From: JAMXLO01 sp035569235
Lineage (GTDB): Bacteria; Pseudomonadota; Alphaproteobacteria; Acetobacterales; Acetobacteraceae
Direction: 5' to 3'
NCBI GenBank assembly: GCA_035569235.1
Contig: DATMND010000003.1
Location: forward strand, 5,218-69,217
DNA: 64,000 nt
Below the pieces are notes generated by a model. It had not been told where the DNA came from, ran no database searches, and was given only the letters and a program-made list of their open reading frames with translations. Made by a program: the position numbers and the translations under genes. Shown here in pieces: positions 9,136-17,969 of the stretch (the stretch's first letter is position 1; each line of letters opens with the position of its first letter).

Positions 9136-10809
9136 GTGAATTTTGTTGCGACCTCGGATTCCCTGAGGGATCCGACGATCCGACCGCCCCTGCGCTTTAT
9201 CGCAATCCATGGCGCGGCGGGGCTGCGGCGATGGCAGGCGGAATGCCTGCGATCGGTTGTGGCGTCCGGCGACGCTACGCTGGTGGCTACGGCTATTGAT
9301 CGCGTGTCGCAACCGCCCATGCGGCACGGCTGGTGGCAGCGCCTGTACGATCGCTTGGTAACGCTGGGCCTCGACGCGCATGATTTCGCGGGTCCTGCCG
9401 ATGGGGCCCTGGCCGTCCCCAGCCTGGATATCCGCGACATTCCACCGATGAAGGAGATCGACTTCATCCTGAACTTCGGCTCATCGCGTGCAGTCCCGCC
9501 CGCGGTCCAGCCACGCCATGGCACATGGCGAATCCACTTGGGCGATGCTGCCGAAGGCGAACTCCCGGGATCGCGGGAAGCAGCCGGTCGCGCCCGGATC
9601 ATCACCGTCGCCGTGGTCCGGACGACCGGAGCGGATAGCCGCCAGACCGTGCTGCATCATGCAACGATCAAGACCCGCCGATCGCATCGCGCCACTCTGC
9701 GAGCGGTGCTGCAGGAGGCGAGCGTCACATGCCGAGGGGCGTGCAGTCGATTACAAACCCAACAGGCAGCCGCATCCGCGATCATCCAGATCACACCTGG
9801 ACCTCCCGTCTCCGGACCCTTGCGGACAATGGCCGGTCAGCTGGTCCGCTCTGTGCGGCGTGCAATCGGGTTGCTGTTGTTCAAGGATATCTGGACGATC
9901 GGGGTCCTGCGCACGCCGGTCGACATGCTCTTGCGCTCGCTCGCCATGCCCATGCCGACCTGGCAACAAAGTCCCCCAAATGGAGAGTGGCACGCCGACC
10001 CATTCCCCGTAACAGCGGGAGACGAAACGTATCTGTTGTTCGAGAAATACGAGCCGACCCAGCGGCGGGGATTGATCGCATGTACGCGGCTGGAGAGTTG
10101 GGATGCGCAGAGTGGATGGGATGCCGGGACCGCGATCGACCTTGGCTGCCACATGTCGTATCCGGCGGTCTTCACCTATGCCGGGCAAGCCTATTGCGCA
10201 CCGGAAACCCACGTGTTGGGTGGGCTTCGGATCTTTCGGATGGAAGCCGATCCGTGGCACTGGACGCAGGTAGCCCATGTCCTTCGCGACATGGCGCTCA
10301 TCGATTCGACGCTGTTTGAGCACGGCAACCTGTGGTGGCTGATGGCCACATTGTCCGGCGCAGGTTCGGACACCGATCTGCATGCCTGGTACGCACCGTC
10401 TCCGTTCGGTCCGTGGACACCCCATGGATTGAATCCGGTCAAATCCGACGTTCGATCATCGCGTCCGGCCGGCAATCTGTTCCGGATTGGTGATCGCCTG
10501 TATCGTCCTGCACAGGATTGCGAACGCGGATACGGTACGGCCGTCGTGATCAATCAGATCATCCATCTCGACCCGAATCGGTTTGTCGAGACCGCGGTCC
10601 GACGCTTCGAGGCAGCGCGAGACTGGAGCTCTTCGGATGGCCTCCACACATTCAACGTATTTGGTGAGTTGGTCGTGATCGATGCCAAGCGGCGCGTGCT
10701 TCGCGGCTTCACCTCTGCACTCAGAGTACTGGGTGGAATTCACGAACAAATCAGACGCGGCGGCAGCTCCATGAACTCCTTCACCAAGAAAGGTCGCACG
10801 CATGCTTGA
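9136..10809 (+). CDS. GINT1-like protein: formyltransferase-like N-terminus plus beta-propeller domain
   Basis: Residues about 290-520 match bacterial relatives of the N-terminal domain of plant glucosamine inositolphosphorylceramide transferase 1 (GINT1), a five-bladed, GH43-like propeller. Hallmarks are NGEWHADPFPV, YLLFEKYEP, GCHMSYPAVF, CAPETH, DSTLFEHGNLWWL and FRPAQD-like YRPAQDCERGYG. The N-terminal ~190 residues look like a degenerate formyltransferase fold (DFILNFGSS, then GTWRIHLGD). GTG start at 9136, AGGA nine bases upstream. The last 8 nt overlap the fatty acid hydroxylase gene. Catalytic role is not established; context suggests modification of a sugar or glycolipid made by this locus. 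Confidence 0.72.
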   Translation: MNFVATSDSLRDPTIRPPLRFIAIHGAAGLRRWQAECLRSVVASGDATLVATAIDRVSQPPMRHGWWQRLYDRLVTLGLDAHDFAGPADGALAVPSLDIRDIPPMKEIDFILNFGSSRAVPPAVQPRHGTWRIHLGDAAEGELPGSREAAGRARIITVAVVRTTGADSRQTVLHHATIKTRRSHRATLRAVLQEASVTCRGACSRLQTQQAAASAIIQITPGPPVSGPLRTMAGQLVRSVRRAIGLLLFKDIWTIGVLRTPVDMLLRSLAMPMPTWQQSPPNGEWHADPFPVTAGDETYLLFEKYEPTQRRGLIACTRLESWDAQSGWDAGTAIDLGCHMSYPAVFTYAGQAYCAPETHVLGGLRIFRMEADPWHWTQVAHVLRDMALIDSTLFEHGNLWWLMATLSGAGSDTDLHAWYAPSPFGPWTPHGLNPVKSDVRSSRPAGNLFRIGDRLYRPAQDCERGYGTAVVINQIIHLDPNRFVETAVRRFEAARDWSSSDGLHTFNVFGELVVIDAKRRVLRGFTSALRVLGGIHEQIRRGGSSMNSFTKKGRTHA

Positions 10810-11851
10810 GGCTTTTCCGGCGCATGCCTGGTTGGCGAAGATCGTTAACCATCTCCTGTCATACGACTCATATGTCATACTGATGACGTGGGTGACGGCG
10901 CTGCTCGGAGCGATCCTGACGTTCGCCATCAGGAATGACCACGGTTATCGGAAGACGTTTGGGAACCTTCTCCGCTTCTGTTTTCCGGCGGAAATCCTAC
11001 GCAACCGATCCTGCCGGCTGGATGTCCTGTTCGCGATCACCATCCGCTTCCTGACCCCCCTGCTCATCGCGCCCATTCTGATCACGAGTGCCGCGGTGAC
11101 GCAGGTGACACATGACGGTCTCGCCGCATGGTTCGGATCACGTCCTCCCGGTTCCGATTTGATCCTGGTACGTATATTGGCCCTGTGTCTGGTCGTCGTT
11201 TTGGCTGACGGCTCCAATTTCTGCACGCACTACCTCAATCACAAGGTCCGGCTCCTGTGGGAATTCCACAAGGTGCATCATGCGGCACGCTTTCTGATAC
11301 CGATCACCAACCGGCGAGTCCACCCCGTCCAGGGCCTGTTCGATGACACGACCCTTTTGCTGCCGGTCGGCATTTGGCTGGGCCTGATATCCTATATGTT
11401 TGGAATGCCGATCGAGGATAATGTCGTTCTGGGCATGGACGCATTCTTCTTCGCCAACCTTCTGTCTTTCTATCATTTGCGCCACTCTCACATCCCGATG
11501 TCTTACGGATGGCTTGAGAATATCTTCATGAGTCCGGCCCAGCATCAGTTGCACCACAGTTTCGTGGTGCGCCACTGGGATCGCAATTTTGGCTTGTTTC
11601 TGTCTTGCTGGGACAAGATGGCCGGCACTTTCGTGGCGTCGGAGCCTCCTGGAGCGCTCCGTCTCGGGCTGCCGGCCGAATACGAGAGCGGCTATGACAC
11701 GCTTGCGAAACTGTATGTGACCCCGCTCGTCAACGTTGTCCGCATGGTGGGGCGGTCGCTCCGGGCGCGGCCAAGTCGTGGCCACGCCATCCTGCCAACC
11801 CAGGCTGTGAACGCGGACCTGGGGGCTGGGCAAATGGGGAAATCCGGCTGA
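10802..11851 (+). CDS. Fatty acid hydroxylase / sterol desaturase family protein
   Basis: A membrane-bound di-iron oxygenase of the fatty acid hydroxylase superfamily. The histidine clusters are THYLNHK, FHKVHHAAR, NRRVHP, AQHQLHHS and VVRHWDRNFG, matching the H-x3-H, H-x2-HH and later HH boxes that bind iron. Several N-terminal hydrophobic segments anchor it in the membrane. The start overlaps the GINT1-like gene by 8 nt, so the two are probably co-translated. Substrate could be the acyl chain of a glycolipid or ceramide-like lipid, or a sterol/hopanoid; the first is favoured by its partner gene. Confidence 0.85.
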   Translation: MLEAFPAHAWLAKIVNHLLSYDSYVILMTWVTALLGAILTFAIRNDHGYRKTFGNLLRFCFPAEILRNRSCRLDVLFAITIRFLTPLLIAPILITSAAVTQVTHDGLAAWFGSRPPGSDLILVRILALCLVVVLADGSNFCTHYLNHKVRLLWEFHKVHHAARFLIPITNRRVHPVQGLFDDTTLLLPVGIWLGLISYMFGMPIEDNVVLGMDAFFFANLLSFYHLRHSHIPMSYGWLENIFMSPAQHQLHHSFVVRHWDRNFGLFLSCWDKMAGTFVASEPPGALRLGLPAEYESGYDTLAKLYVTPLVNVVRMVGRSLRARPSRGHAILPTQAVNADLGAGQMGKSG

Positions 11852-11961
11852 GGCGAGACGATTTAACCGCGCCGCATAGCGGGAGCGGTCCTGCGACAGA
11901 CGCTCTGCCTGCATCAGGACCCGCGGCATTGCCTCAATAACACTGATCATCTAAAAATATA

Positions 11962-12015
11962 CACAGAATCGGGGCCGTCAGCCACGGGAATAGTGTGACT
12001 TTCGGCCCCTCTGTG
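11962..12015. promoter_or_regulatory. Long imperfect hairpin
   Basis: Nested complementary segments: CACAG (11962-11966) pairs with CTGTG (12011-12015), GGGGCCG (11971-11977) with CGGCCCC (12003-12009), and GTCA with TGAC inside. There is no T-run, so it is not a textbook terminator. It could end the polysaccharide operon transcript, or shape the leader of the downstream secreted protein gene. Confidence 0.45.
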
Positions 12016-12192
12016 CCTAATAGATTGGTCAGTCGCAAATACTACCGCCCCTCAGCCTAGCCGACCCCTATGAAGATCCGATCGTTTGCACTCAATGGTA
12101 GTGCTTCCTCGACGCATGCCATGCCGATTGGATGCGATGACCGACAACCTGCATTGGTGGCCGCTGGGCGCTGATCGCGCCTCCGTCAGTTC

Positions 12193-12222
12193 TTGACTTG
12201 AAAGTAAACATTGCGTGATATA
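12193..12222 (+). promoter_or_regulatory. Candidate sigma-70 promoter
   Basis: TTGACT at 12193-12198 is followed after 18 bases by GATATA (12217-12222) in an AT-rich stretch, 37 bases before the start codon of the 920-residue secreted protein. The match to consensus is good in the -35 and fair in the -10 element. Confidence 0.45.
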
Positions 12223-12258
12223 TAGGATACTTCCATCACATTGATGTGAGTACGTCCT

Positions 12259-15021
12259 ATGAGCACAAATTCAGCTTTGGCCTCGCACACTCAACTCGGG
12301 GCCTATATCGGCATTCCAGGGGATCCGGCAGCGCAGGCGCAATACAACAGCTTCGTGGCCTACATGGGCCAGGCACCGACCCTGTTCGACTGCTATGTCG
12401 ATCAATCCATTCCTGAATCACAGTGGATATCGAATGCACAATGGGCTGCCGATACCATGGCCGGGGCATCCTGGTCGGCTGGCGGCACGCCGGTCGTGGG
12501 TATCCCGATGGCCGCCCCCGGAGAAAATCCCGATTCGTCGTTCAGGGCGATCAGCAGCGGCAGCGAGGATGCAATCTTCAACGGCATGTTCCAGGCATTT
12601 GCCGGTGACGGGTTCTCCACGTTCTACATCAGGCCCGGCTGGGAGATGAATGGCGGCTGGGAGAATTGGTCCGTTACACCTTCAAACGTCGCGGACTTCA
12701 ATGCCGCATTTCAGCACATCGCCAATCTGGCGCACAGCTTTAGCGGCGCGTCGATCCAAGTCGTCTGGAACCCGAATGTCGGTTCCATTCCGACATCGCT
12801 CGCCAATTTCTATCCGGGAAATTCGGCCGTCGACGTTATCGGCCTGGATACCTACGGTGCGCCGGTCGATAGTGGCGACCCGCCGGGCAACACGTCCACG
12901 GACCCGAGCCAGCTGACACTGCTGGATACGCTGGCATTGGCAAAGGCCAACGGCAAGCCGTTCGCGCTTCCGGAAACAGGCGGCATCGATCCGACTTTCA
13001 GCCAAGCGCTCGCCAGCACGATCGCCCAGTCGGGCGCGCAGGTGGCCTTCGTGAATCTCTGGGATATCAGTGATGAATCGGGCAGTCTGAGCTGGACCAA
13101 TTCCGGAGACAATCAGGCCGCAGGCGCCGCGTGGAAGCAGGCGTTTCAGACAATCGCCGGTAGCAGCCAGGCTGCGCCGCCGCCCGTCACGACCCCGCCG
13201 GTCACCACTCCGCCCGCCGCTCCGAGCCCGGACGGAACGAAGATCACCACCGCCGCGGCGGGTCCGATCATCGACAAGGCCGGCAATGCGTGGAAGCTCG
13301 TCCAGTCAACATCGAACGGCCTGCAGATTGCCGTCAACGGCACCGTCGATACGAGCACCTCGAACGTCGTCCTGCTGGAGACACTCGGCAGCAACATCGT
13401 CCAGGAGAACACCGCCGGCGACTGGTATTCGGAACCTGGCCCCGGTGGTGCGTGGACCCAGGTCACCGCACCCGTAACCACCCCGCCGGTCACCACCCCA
13501 CCGGTCACCACCCCGCCCGCCACTCCGAGCCCGGATGGAACGAAGATCACCACCGCCGCGGCGGGCCCGATCATCGATAAGGCCGGCAATACGTGGAAGC
13601 TCGTCCAGTCAACATCGAACGGCCTGCAGATTGCCGTCAACGGCACCGTCGATACGAGCACCTCGAACGTCGTCCTGCTGGAGACACTCGGCGGCAACAT
13701 CGTCCAGGAGAACACCGCCGGCAATTGGTATTCAGAACCTGGCCCGGGTGGTGCCTGGACCCAGGTCACCGCACCCGTAACCACCCCGCCGCCCCCGGTG
13801 ACGAACCCGGCCGCTGTCACCACCGGAACCGGCTCCGACACGCTGGTGCTCTCGATCTCAGAGGACGCCTACCAGGGCAACGCGCAGTTCACCGTCTCGG
13901 TTGACGGCAAGCAGCTCGCCGGCACGTTCGCCACCACAGCTTCGCACGCATCCGGCGCCACTCAGAGCTTCACCTTCAAGGGCGACTGGGCGGCCGGCGC
14001 GCATGCCGTCGCGGTGAACTTCCTCAACGACGCCAATGGCGGAACCGCCGCCACCGACCGCAACCTCTATGTCAACGCCATCACCTACGACGGCAAGGCC
14101 ACAGGCCTGAGCGCGGAGCTCGCCGCCACGGGCGCCAAGAGCTTCAGCGTGACCGATGCCACGGCGATCCCGGCCGCGGCCATCGGCAGCGGGTCGGATA
14201 CGTTGGTGCTCAACGTCTCGGAGGATGCCTACCAGGGCAACGCACAGTTCACCGTCTCGGTTGACGGCAAGCAACTCGGCGGCACGTTCACCGCCACGGC
14301 GCTGAACTCCGCGGCCGCCAGCCAGAACTTCACCTTCAAGGGCGACTTCGGAACCGGCGCGCACGCGGTCGCAGTGAACTTCCTCAACGATGCGTGGGGA
14401 GGAACAGCAGCCACCGATCGCAACCTCTATGTGAACGGCATCACCTACAACGGGGCAGCGACCGGCCAGAGCGCGGTACTTGGTGTCACGGGTCCGCAAA
14501 ACTTCTCGGTCACCGGCGGCACGACGCCCTCGGTCAGCGAGACGGGCGATCACGGGTCGCTGGCGAAGACCCTCTCGCAGACCGGCAGCTACACGGTCGG
14601 CGGCGACACCTTCGTGCTCACCGCCGGCAATGCCGCCGCCGTGACGCTCGGCACCGGGACCAGCCAGATCAAGTTCATCGGCGCCAGCTCTGCCACGCTG
14701 ACCGGCGGTTCCGGCCAGGCCACCGTCACCGCCGATGCAGGCAGCAACAAGTTCGTCGCCGGCACCGGCACACTCGACGTGACCGGCGGCGGCGGCAAGG
14801 ACGCCTATGTGTTCCACGCCAACGGCGGTCTTCTCAAGCTCGAGGACTTCTCGATCGCCAAGGGCGATACGCTGACCGTGGACAAGGCGCTGCAAGGCGC
14901 GATGCAGCAGACATCCGATGGCCAGGGCGGCACGATGCTTACCTTCGGCGCAGGCGCCAGCCATGGCGTGGACATCCACGGCCTGGCGGTCATGCCGACA
15001 ACCAGCGTGCTGTGGGCATAG
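12259..15021 (+). CDS. Modular GH26 hydrolase with duplicated modules and type I secretion-like C-terminus
   Basis: A 920-residue extracellular enzyme without an N-terminal signal peptide. Residues 1-300 are a GH26-type domain with probable acid/base E129 (RPGWEMNGG) and nucleophile E239 (ALPETGGID). Proline/threonine linkers separate two copies of a module (from about 322 and 423, 101-residue period). Two carbohydrate-binding-like modules follow (from about 523 and 643, SEDAYQGNAQFTVSVDGKQL in both), with the calcium-dependent CBM36/60-like pattern. The glycine-rich C-terminus with KDAYVFHANG and LEDFSIAKGDTLTV resembles type I secretion tails. The transporter is not in the window. It may remodel the polysaccharide made next door or degrade plant mannan. 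Confidence 0.83.
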   Translation: MSTNSALASHTQLGAYIGIPGDPAAQAQYNSFVAYMGQAPTLFDCYVDQSIPESQWISNAQWAADTMAGASWSAGGTPVVGIPMAAPGENPDSSFRAISSGSEDAIFNGMFQAFAGDGFSTFYIRPGWEMNGGWENWSVTPSNVADFNAAFQHIANLAHSFSGASIQVVWNPNVGSIPTSLANFYPGNSAVDVIGLDTYGAPVDSGDPPGNTSTDPSQLTLLDTLALAKANGKPFALPETGGIDPTFSQALASTIAQSGAQVAFVNLWDISDESGSLSWTNSGDNQAAGAAWKQAFQTIAGSSQAAPPPVTTPPVTTPPAAPSPDGTKITTAAAGPIIDKAGNAWKLVQSTSNGLQIAVNGTVDTSTSNVVLLETLGSNIVQENTAGDWYSEPGPGGAWTQVTAPVTTPPVTTPPVTTPPATPSPDGTKITTAAAGPIIDKAGNTWKLVQSTSNGLQIAVNGTVDTSTSNVVLLETLGGNIVQENTAGNWYSEPGPGGAWTQVTAPVTTPPPPVTNPAAVTTGTGSDTLVLSISEDAYQGNAQFTVSVDGKQLAGTFATTASHASGATQSFTFKGDWAAGAHAVAVNFLNDANGGTAATDRNLYVNAITYDGKATGLSAELAATGAKSFSVTDATAIPAAAIGSGSDTLVLNVSEDAYQGNAQFTVSVDGKQLGGTFTATALNSAAASQNFTFKGDFGTGAHAVAVNFLNDAWGGTAATDRNLYVNGITYNGAATGQSAVLGVTGPQNFSVTGGTTPSVSETGDHGSLAKTLSQTGSYTVGGDTFVLTAGNAAAVTLGTGTSQIKFIGASSATLTGGSGQATVTADAGSNKFVAGTGTLDVTGGGGKDAYVFHANGGLLKLEDFSIAKGDTLTVDKALQGAMQQTSDGQGGTMLTFGAGASHGVDIHGLAVMPTTSVLWA
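13222..13793 (+). repeat. Two 303-bp-period internal gene repeats
   Basis: The DNA from 13222 and from 13525 is nearly identical with a 303-base offset (101 codons) for about 270 bases, differing at only a handful of positions. Both encode the same module (starting PSPDGTKITTAAAGPIIDK). Such identity at synonymous sites points to a recent duplication or gene conversion. Confidence 0.85.
13825..14520 (+). repeat. Two 360-bp-period carbohydrate-binding module repeats
   Basis: Two copies of a roughly 100-residue module, offset by 360 bases (13825 and 14185), share runs of near-identical DNA around SEDAYQGNAQFTVSVDGKQ but are otherwise more diverged than the 303-bp repeats. They are tandem binding modules in the secreted GH26 protein. 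Confidence 0.8.
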
Positions 15022-15070
15022 CACGCGCCTGACCACCCCCCTGGTACAGTCGCCGTGCCAGGGGTGATGG

Positions 15071-15107
15071 AACAGAGCATGCGGAGTACGCGTTGCATGC
15101 TCTGTTT
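15071..15107 (+). terminator. Rho-independent-type terminator
   Basis: A perfect 12-bp stem (AACAGAGCATGC at 15071-15082, complement at 15095-15106) with a 12-base loop and a short T-run sits 50 bases after the stop codon of the secreted GH26 gene. Confidence 0.65.
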
Positions 15108-15686
15108 CGTTGTCGGCGTACATCGGCACACTCCTCGTCCGGCCACAGTCAGATGGGCGCGCGTCCACTGGCCGAGATCATTATGACCTGGGGCTAACCT
15201 TTCGCTGTGGGCCATCGGTCCGGTGAGGCTGGCTTGGTAGCCTGTATGGCCGCACACGGTGTGGAGGTCCGCCTCCCTGTTGCCGACCGGATCGCGCCCG
15301 CCGGTCTCGGAAGTCGGCATGCATAACGTTCCGGCTCTCTCATGCGTTCGTGTCTGGTTGATAGACTGTTGTTGGTTGCACCCTCCTCCATGCATGGTAA
15401 ATTGGACTTCGCAATAAGTGGCAGCACATCCCGTAGCCAGGCCGTAGTTTGCGCCACGGAAGTCAGATATGAACGATCAATCAGCCAGGGCAGTGAGTGG
15501 AGCGACTTAATGGCAACCAGGGCGCCCAGGTTATTGCATTATCGACACCTCGTGGCGGACGCGGTCTGTCTGCTCCGTACCGCCGTAATCAGAGGTGACC
15601 AACGCGATCCATTCCTGGCCACACTTGTATTGGCGTCATCCTGACAACGATGTTGAAGAACGTGAACAGCGGGATCGTAATTCGGA
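15108..15686. other. Intergenic region without a recognised gene
   Basis: Small open frames of 60-100 codons exist on both strands (for example 15342-15644 on the plus strand). None has a recognisable domain, a convincing ribosome binding site or family-like composition. The region presumably carries the promoter of the following glycosyltransferase. Confidence 0.5.
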
Positions 15687-17003
15687 ATGCATTATGAGAA
15701 TACAGCGGTCACTCTAAAGACCAGCACACGACCACCACCCGACATCGGTCCTGCCGACGTGGACCCCGAGCAGACTGCGGTGCGCATTCTAGCGATCTGG
15801 ACGCGTGAACTGGATGCCACTGAGCATTTCGGCAGAGTAAATATTGCGCGTCAAGTGCGCGCCTCTCTCCAGGACATTGGCCTCGTAACAAACCGTCGTT
15901 TGATCAATGTATTCGAGGAGCCGACACCGAACTGGTCGCTCCTATGGTCCGCTGCGGCGTTGCTCGCCGGTCTGCTGTCTGGCCGCCCGCTGCCATTGCA
16001 ATGCGCCTTATTTGCCGCCGCCGCCCGCAGGCCCGCACTATTGGAAGATGGCCTGGACGCAGATGTCGTTTATCTCGATGGCATTCGCACGCTTCTGTTG
16101 ATGCGCCGCCTGTTGCGGGTGGCGCCACGGCTGCGCATGGTCGTCGATCTCGATGACCTGATGTCGCGCCGATACGAGCAATTGAGTCGCCTCGGCCTGC
16201 CATTTTCCTTAGGTTATCTGGAACGCGTACTGCCGCGTTCGTTATCGCGCCTGGCGGTGGCAAAGGGTATCGCCCGTGTGGTCTTGTGGTACGAACGCCT
16301 CGCTCTGCGCAATGCGGAGCGAGAAGTCCTGCAAATTGCCGACGCGGTTGTATTGCTCAATCGCTCGGAAGCCGCGACGTTGCGGGAAGTCGCGTCCAAA
16401 ATGCGTGACTCGCGGCAGGCAACGGTTGTCGCCATACCACCAATGGCGAAATCTGTCAGCCGTGCCGTTCAATCCACGATGGTACGTGTGCCCAACGGCT
16501 GGCGTGCCATCTTTGTGGGCAGCGACGTATTGGTGCAAAATCACCTGACGATTGCCTACCTGCTTGATCTCTGGGTAACCGCCAGGATCGACACAAAACT
16601 GCACATATTTGGTCGGCAGAAGCGACGTTGGCCGGACACCCCAAATGTCGCATTCCATGGCTACGTCGCGGACATCGAGGAAGCGTATTCGCCCGGAAGC
16701 ATTCTGGTCTACCCGTGCCTCGTGCCAGGCGGGATCAAGACAAAGGTCCTGGAGGCATTTGCTCATGGCGTCCCAGTGATCGGTAACGCGCTGACGTTCG
16801 AGGGTATCCTACCAAGGGACTATCCTCTCGTCATCGACGACCAGGCGGAATTAGTCGCCGCCCTGAAAGACCCGAACTCCCGCGTTGAGGACCTGGAGCG
16901 AGCGACACACATTGGATCTTCGTATGTCGCACAGGAACATACGGCGCAGGCGTTCGAACGCTCCTGGCGCCAAGTGATCCTCGGGGCTGCGGGCGAACGA
17001 TAG
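15687..17003 (+). CDS. Glycosyltransferase, GT-B fold
   Basis: A 438-residue predicted glycosyltransferase with a C-terminal donor-binding region PCLVPGGIKTKVLEAFAHG, followed by VPVIGNALTFEGI, typical of GT4/GT1-like enzymes. The N-terminal half contains DADVVYLDG and MVVDLDDLMSRRYE, as in exopolysaccharide glycosyltransferases of the GT4 set. Isolated between a terminator-bearing gene and a degraded region, it is likely a single-gene unit. Base composition is somewhat less GC-rich than neighbours. It may add a late sugar in the same polysaccharide pathway. Confidence 0.75.
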   Translation: MHYENTAVTLKTSTRPPPDIGPADVDPEQTAVRILAIWTRELDATEHFGRVNIARQVRASLQDIGLVTNRRLINVFEEPTPNWSLLWSAAALLAGLLSGRPLPLQCALFAAAARRPALLEDGLDADVVYLDGIRTLLLMRRLLRVAPRLRMVVDLDDLMSRRYEQLSRLGLPFSLGYLERVLPRSLSRLAVAKGIARVVLWYERLALRNAEREVLQIADAVVLLNRSEAATLREVASKMRDSRQATVVAIPPMAKSVSRAVQSTMVRVPNGWRAIFVGSDVLVQNHLTIAYLLDLWVTARIDTKLHIFGRQKRRWPDTPNVAFHGYVADIEEAYSPGSILVYPCLVPGGIKTKVLEAFAHGVPVIGNALTFEGILPRDYPLVIDDQAELVAALKDPNSRVEDLERATHIGSSYVAQEHTAQAFERSWRQVILGAAGER

Positions 17004-17096
17004 CCTATCGAGTGTGTCGGCCTTGACGTAAGTGGGGCTCCACCACCTTTCAGAATTTCACGCTGACTCGTTACAGCCCAGGTAGCCCAGGAATGA

Positions 17097-17602
17097 TCAG
17101 CCCAACCTGAGCTCGGCGATCAGACGCACGGGATCACTGGTCAGTGTCTGGTGGATATCCCCGCGCTGTTTCCTGGCGGTCGAGAGGATGGACCGCACGA
17201 CGGCACAATCCTTCGCACCGTCATCTGAACGAAAGCCGCTGGAGATCTCGCTCGTTGTCCGCCTCGGCACGAACCAGCTCCGCGGCCACCAGCGCGCCGA
17301 ACGGCGCGGTCGGCAGGTTTGCAACCGCCGCGGCGTAGCCCTGAACCAGACGGCGATAGCTGTCCCAGGCGAGACGCGGGTTGCCGGTCAGGCGGATCAG
17401 GCCCTGGACCGTCTCCGCGTTCAGGCCGACATTCAGCACCGTCTCGAGCATCCCGGGCATCGACGCGGCGGTGCACGAAGGCCGCGGGCACCGGGAGGCC
17501 GGCGCGCGCCATCAGCATGAGGTTCCAGGCCTTGTTGCCGACCTCGTGTGCGCCGCCACCCGCGGGGACTGCGCCGGGCAGGATCGGATAGAACTCAGCC
17601 AT
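17097..17602 (-). pseudogene. PPDK-like (pyruvate phosphate dikinase N-terminal) remnant
   Basis: A frameshifted, truncated relative of the pyruvate, phosphate dikinase/PEP-utilising family. The ATG at 17602 begins MAEFYPILPGAVPAGG and continues with GNKAWNLMLMARAGLPVPAA. The rest continues in another frame (17221-17460) as MPGMLETVLNVGLN, then TGNPRLAWDSYRRLVQGYAA, exactly the family pattern. Frame changes near 17470 and 17230 and the early end mean no functional protein. The start overlaps the DUF47-like stop by 8 nt (ATGGCTGA), so the two were once an operon. Confidence 0.75.
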
Positions 17603-17877
17603 CGATGACGTCCTCGAGCACGTGGTCGCGCAGCAGCAAGCTGGCGCGCTTCAACGCGTCCACCGCCGCCTCGAACTTGTCGCCGGTCGCGGTGAACAGA
17701 TGCAGTTTGCGAAAATCCTTAGCATGCTGGACCGCGGCGATATCCAACGCCCGCCACGCATCGTCGGCCTGATGCTCGATGACGGCGATGCGATCGATCG
17801 CGGTCAGGAAGTCCTCCGTTTCGGCATCGCTCGCGTCTCGATCGATCTGCGATTCGTGGCCCAGCGTTGTTCCGAGC
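17595..17877 (-). pseudogene. DUF47/PhoU-like C-terminal remnant
   Basis: Translating the minus strand from about 17877 to the stop at 17595 gives a clean helical stretch with FLTAIDRIAVIEHQADDAW, then FRKLHLFTATGDKFEAAVDA and LKRASLLLRDHVLED. It resembles the C-terminus of DUF47 phosphate-transport-associated proteins. The N-terminal part is missing, replaced by an IS66-like fragment near 17880. Identification is by pattern memory only. Confidence 0.5.
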
Positions 17878-17943
17878 CACTGCGACCCCCTTCATGCCGC
17901 GCTCGACGACATTTGTGTCTATTTCCAGCCGGTCGACATTCAA
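17870..17943 (-). mobile_element. IS66-type transposase C-terminal fragment
   Basis: The minus strand encodes VDRLEIDTNVVERGMKGVAV followed by ARNNA, the conserved motif near the C-terminus of IS66-family TnpC transposases (usually IEIDNNTVERAIRP with NRKNA). Only about 25 codons remain, fused directly to the DUF47-like remnant. A relic, not an active element. Confidence 0.6.
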
Positions 17944-17969
17944 ACTTTACGAACAGCCGTGTTGGCTGT

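Larger units (their letters stand above)
11852..12258. other. Intergenic region with hairpin and promoter
   Basis: No gene was recognised in these 407 bases. They are AT-richer than their surroundings from about 11940, and contain the long hairpin at 11962-12015 and a candidate sigma-70 promoter just before the large secreted protein. Confidence 0.6.

Noticed and set aside
13858..15168. 436-codon minus-strand frame antisense to the modular GH26 gene.
   Set aside because: Repeat-derived antisense frame; no domain and a biased composition.
15342..15644. 100-codon plus-strand frame in the long gap before the glycosyltransferase gene.
   Set aside because: No ribosome binding site, no recognisable pattern, and codon use unlike neighbouring genes.
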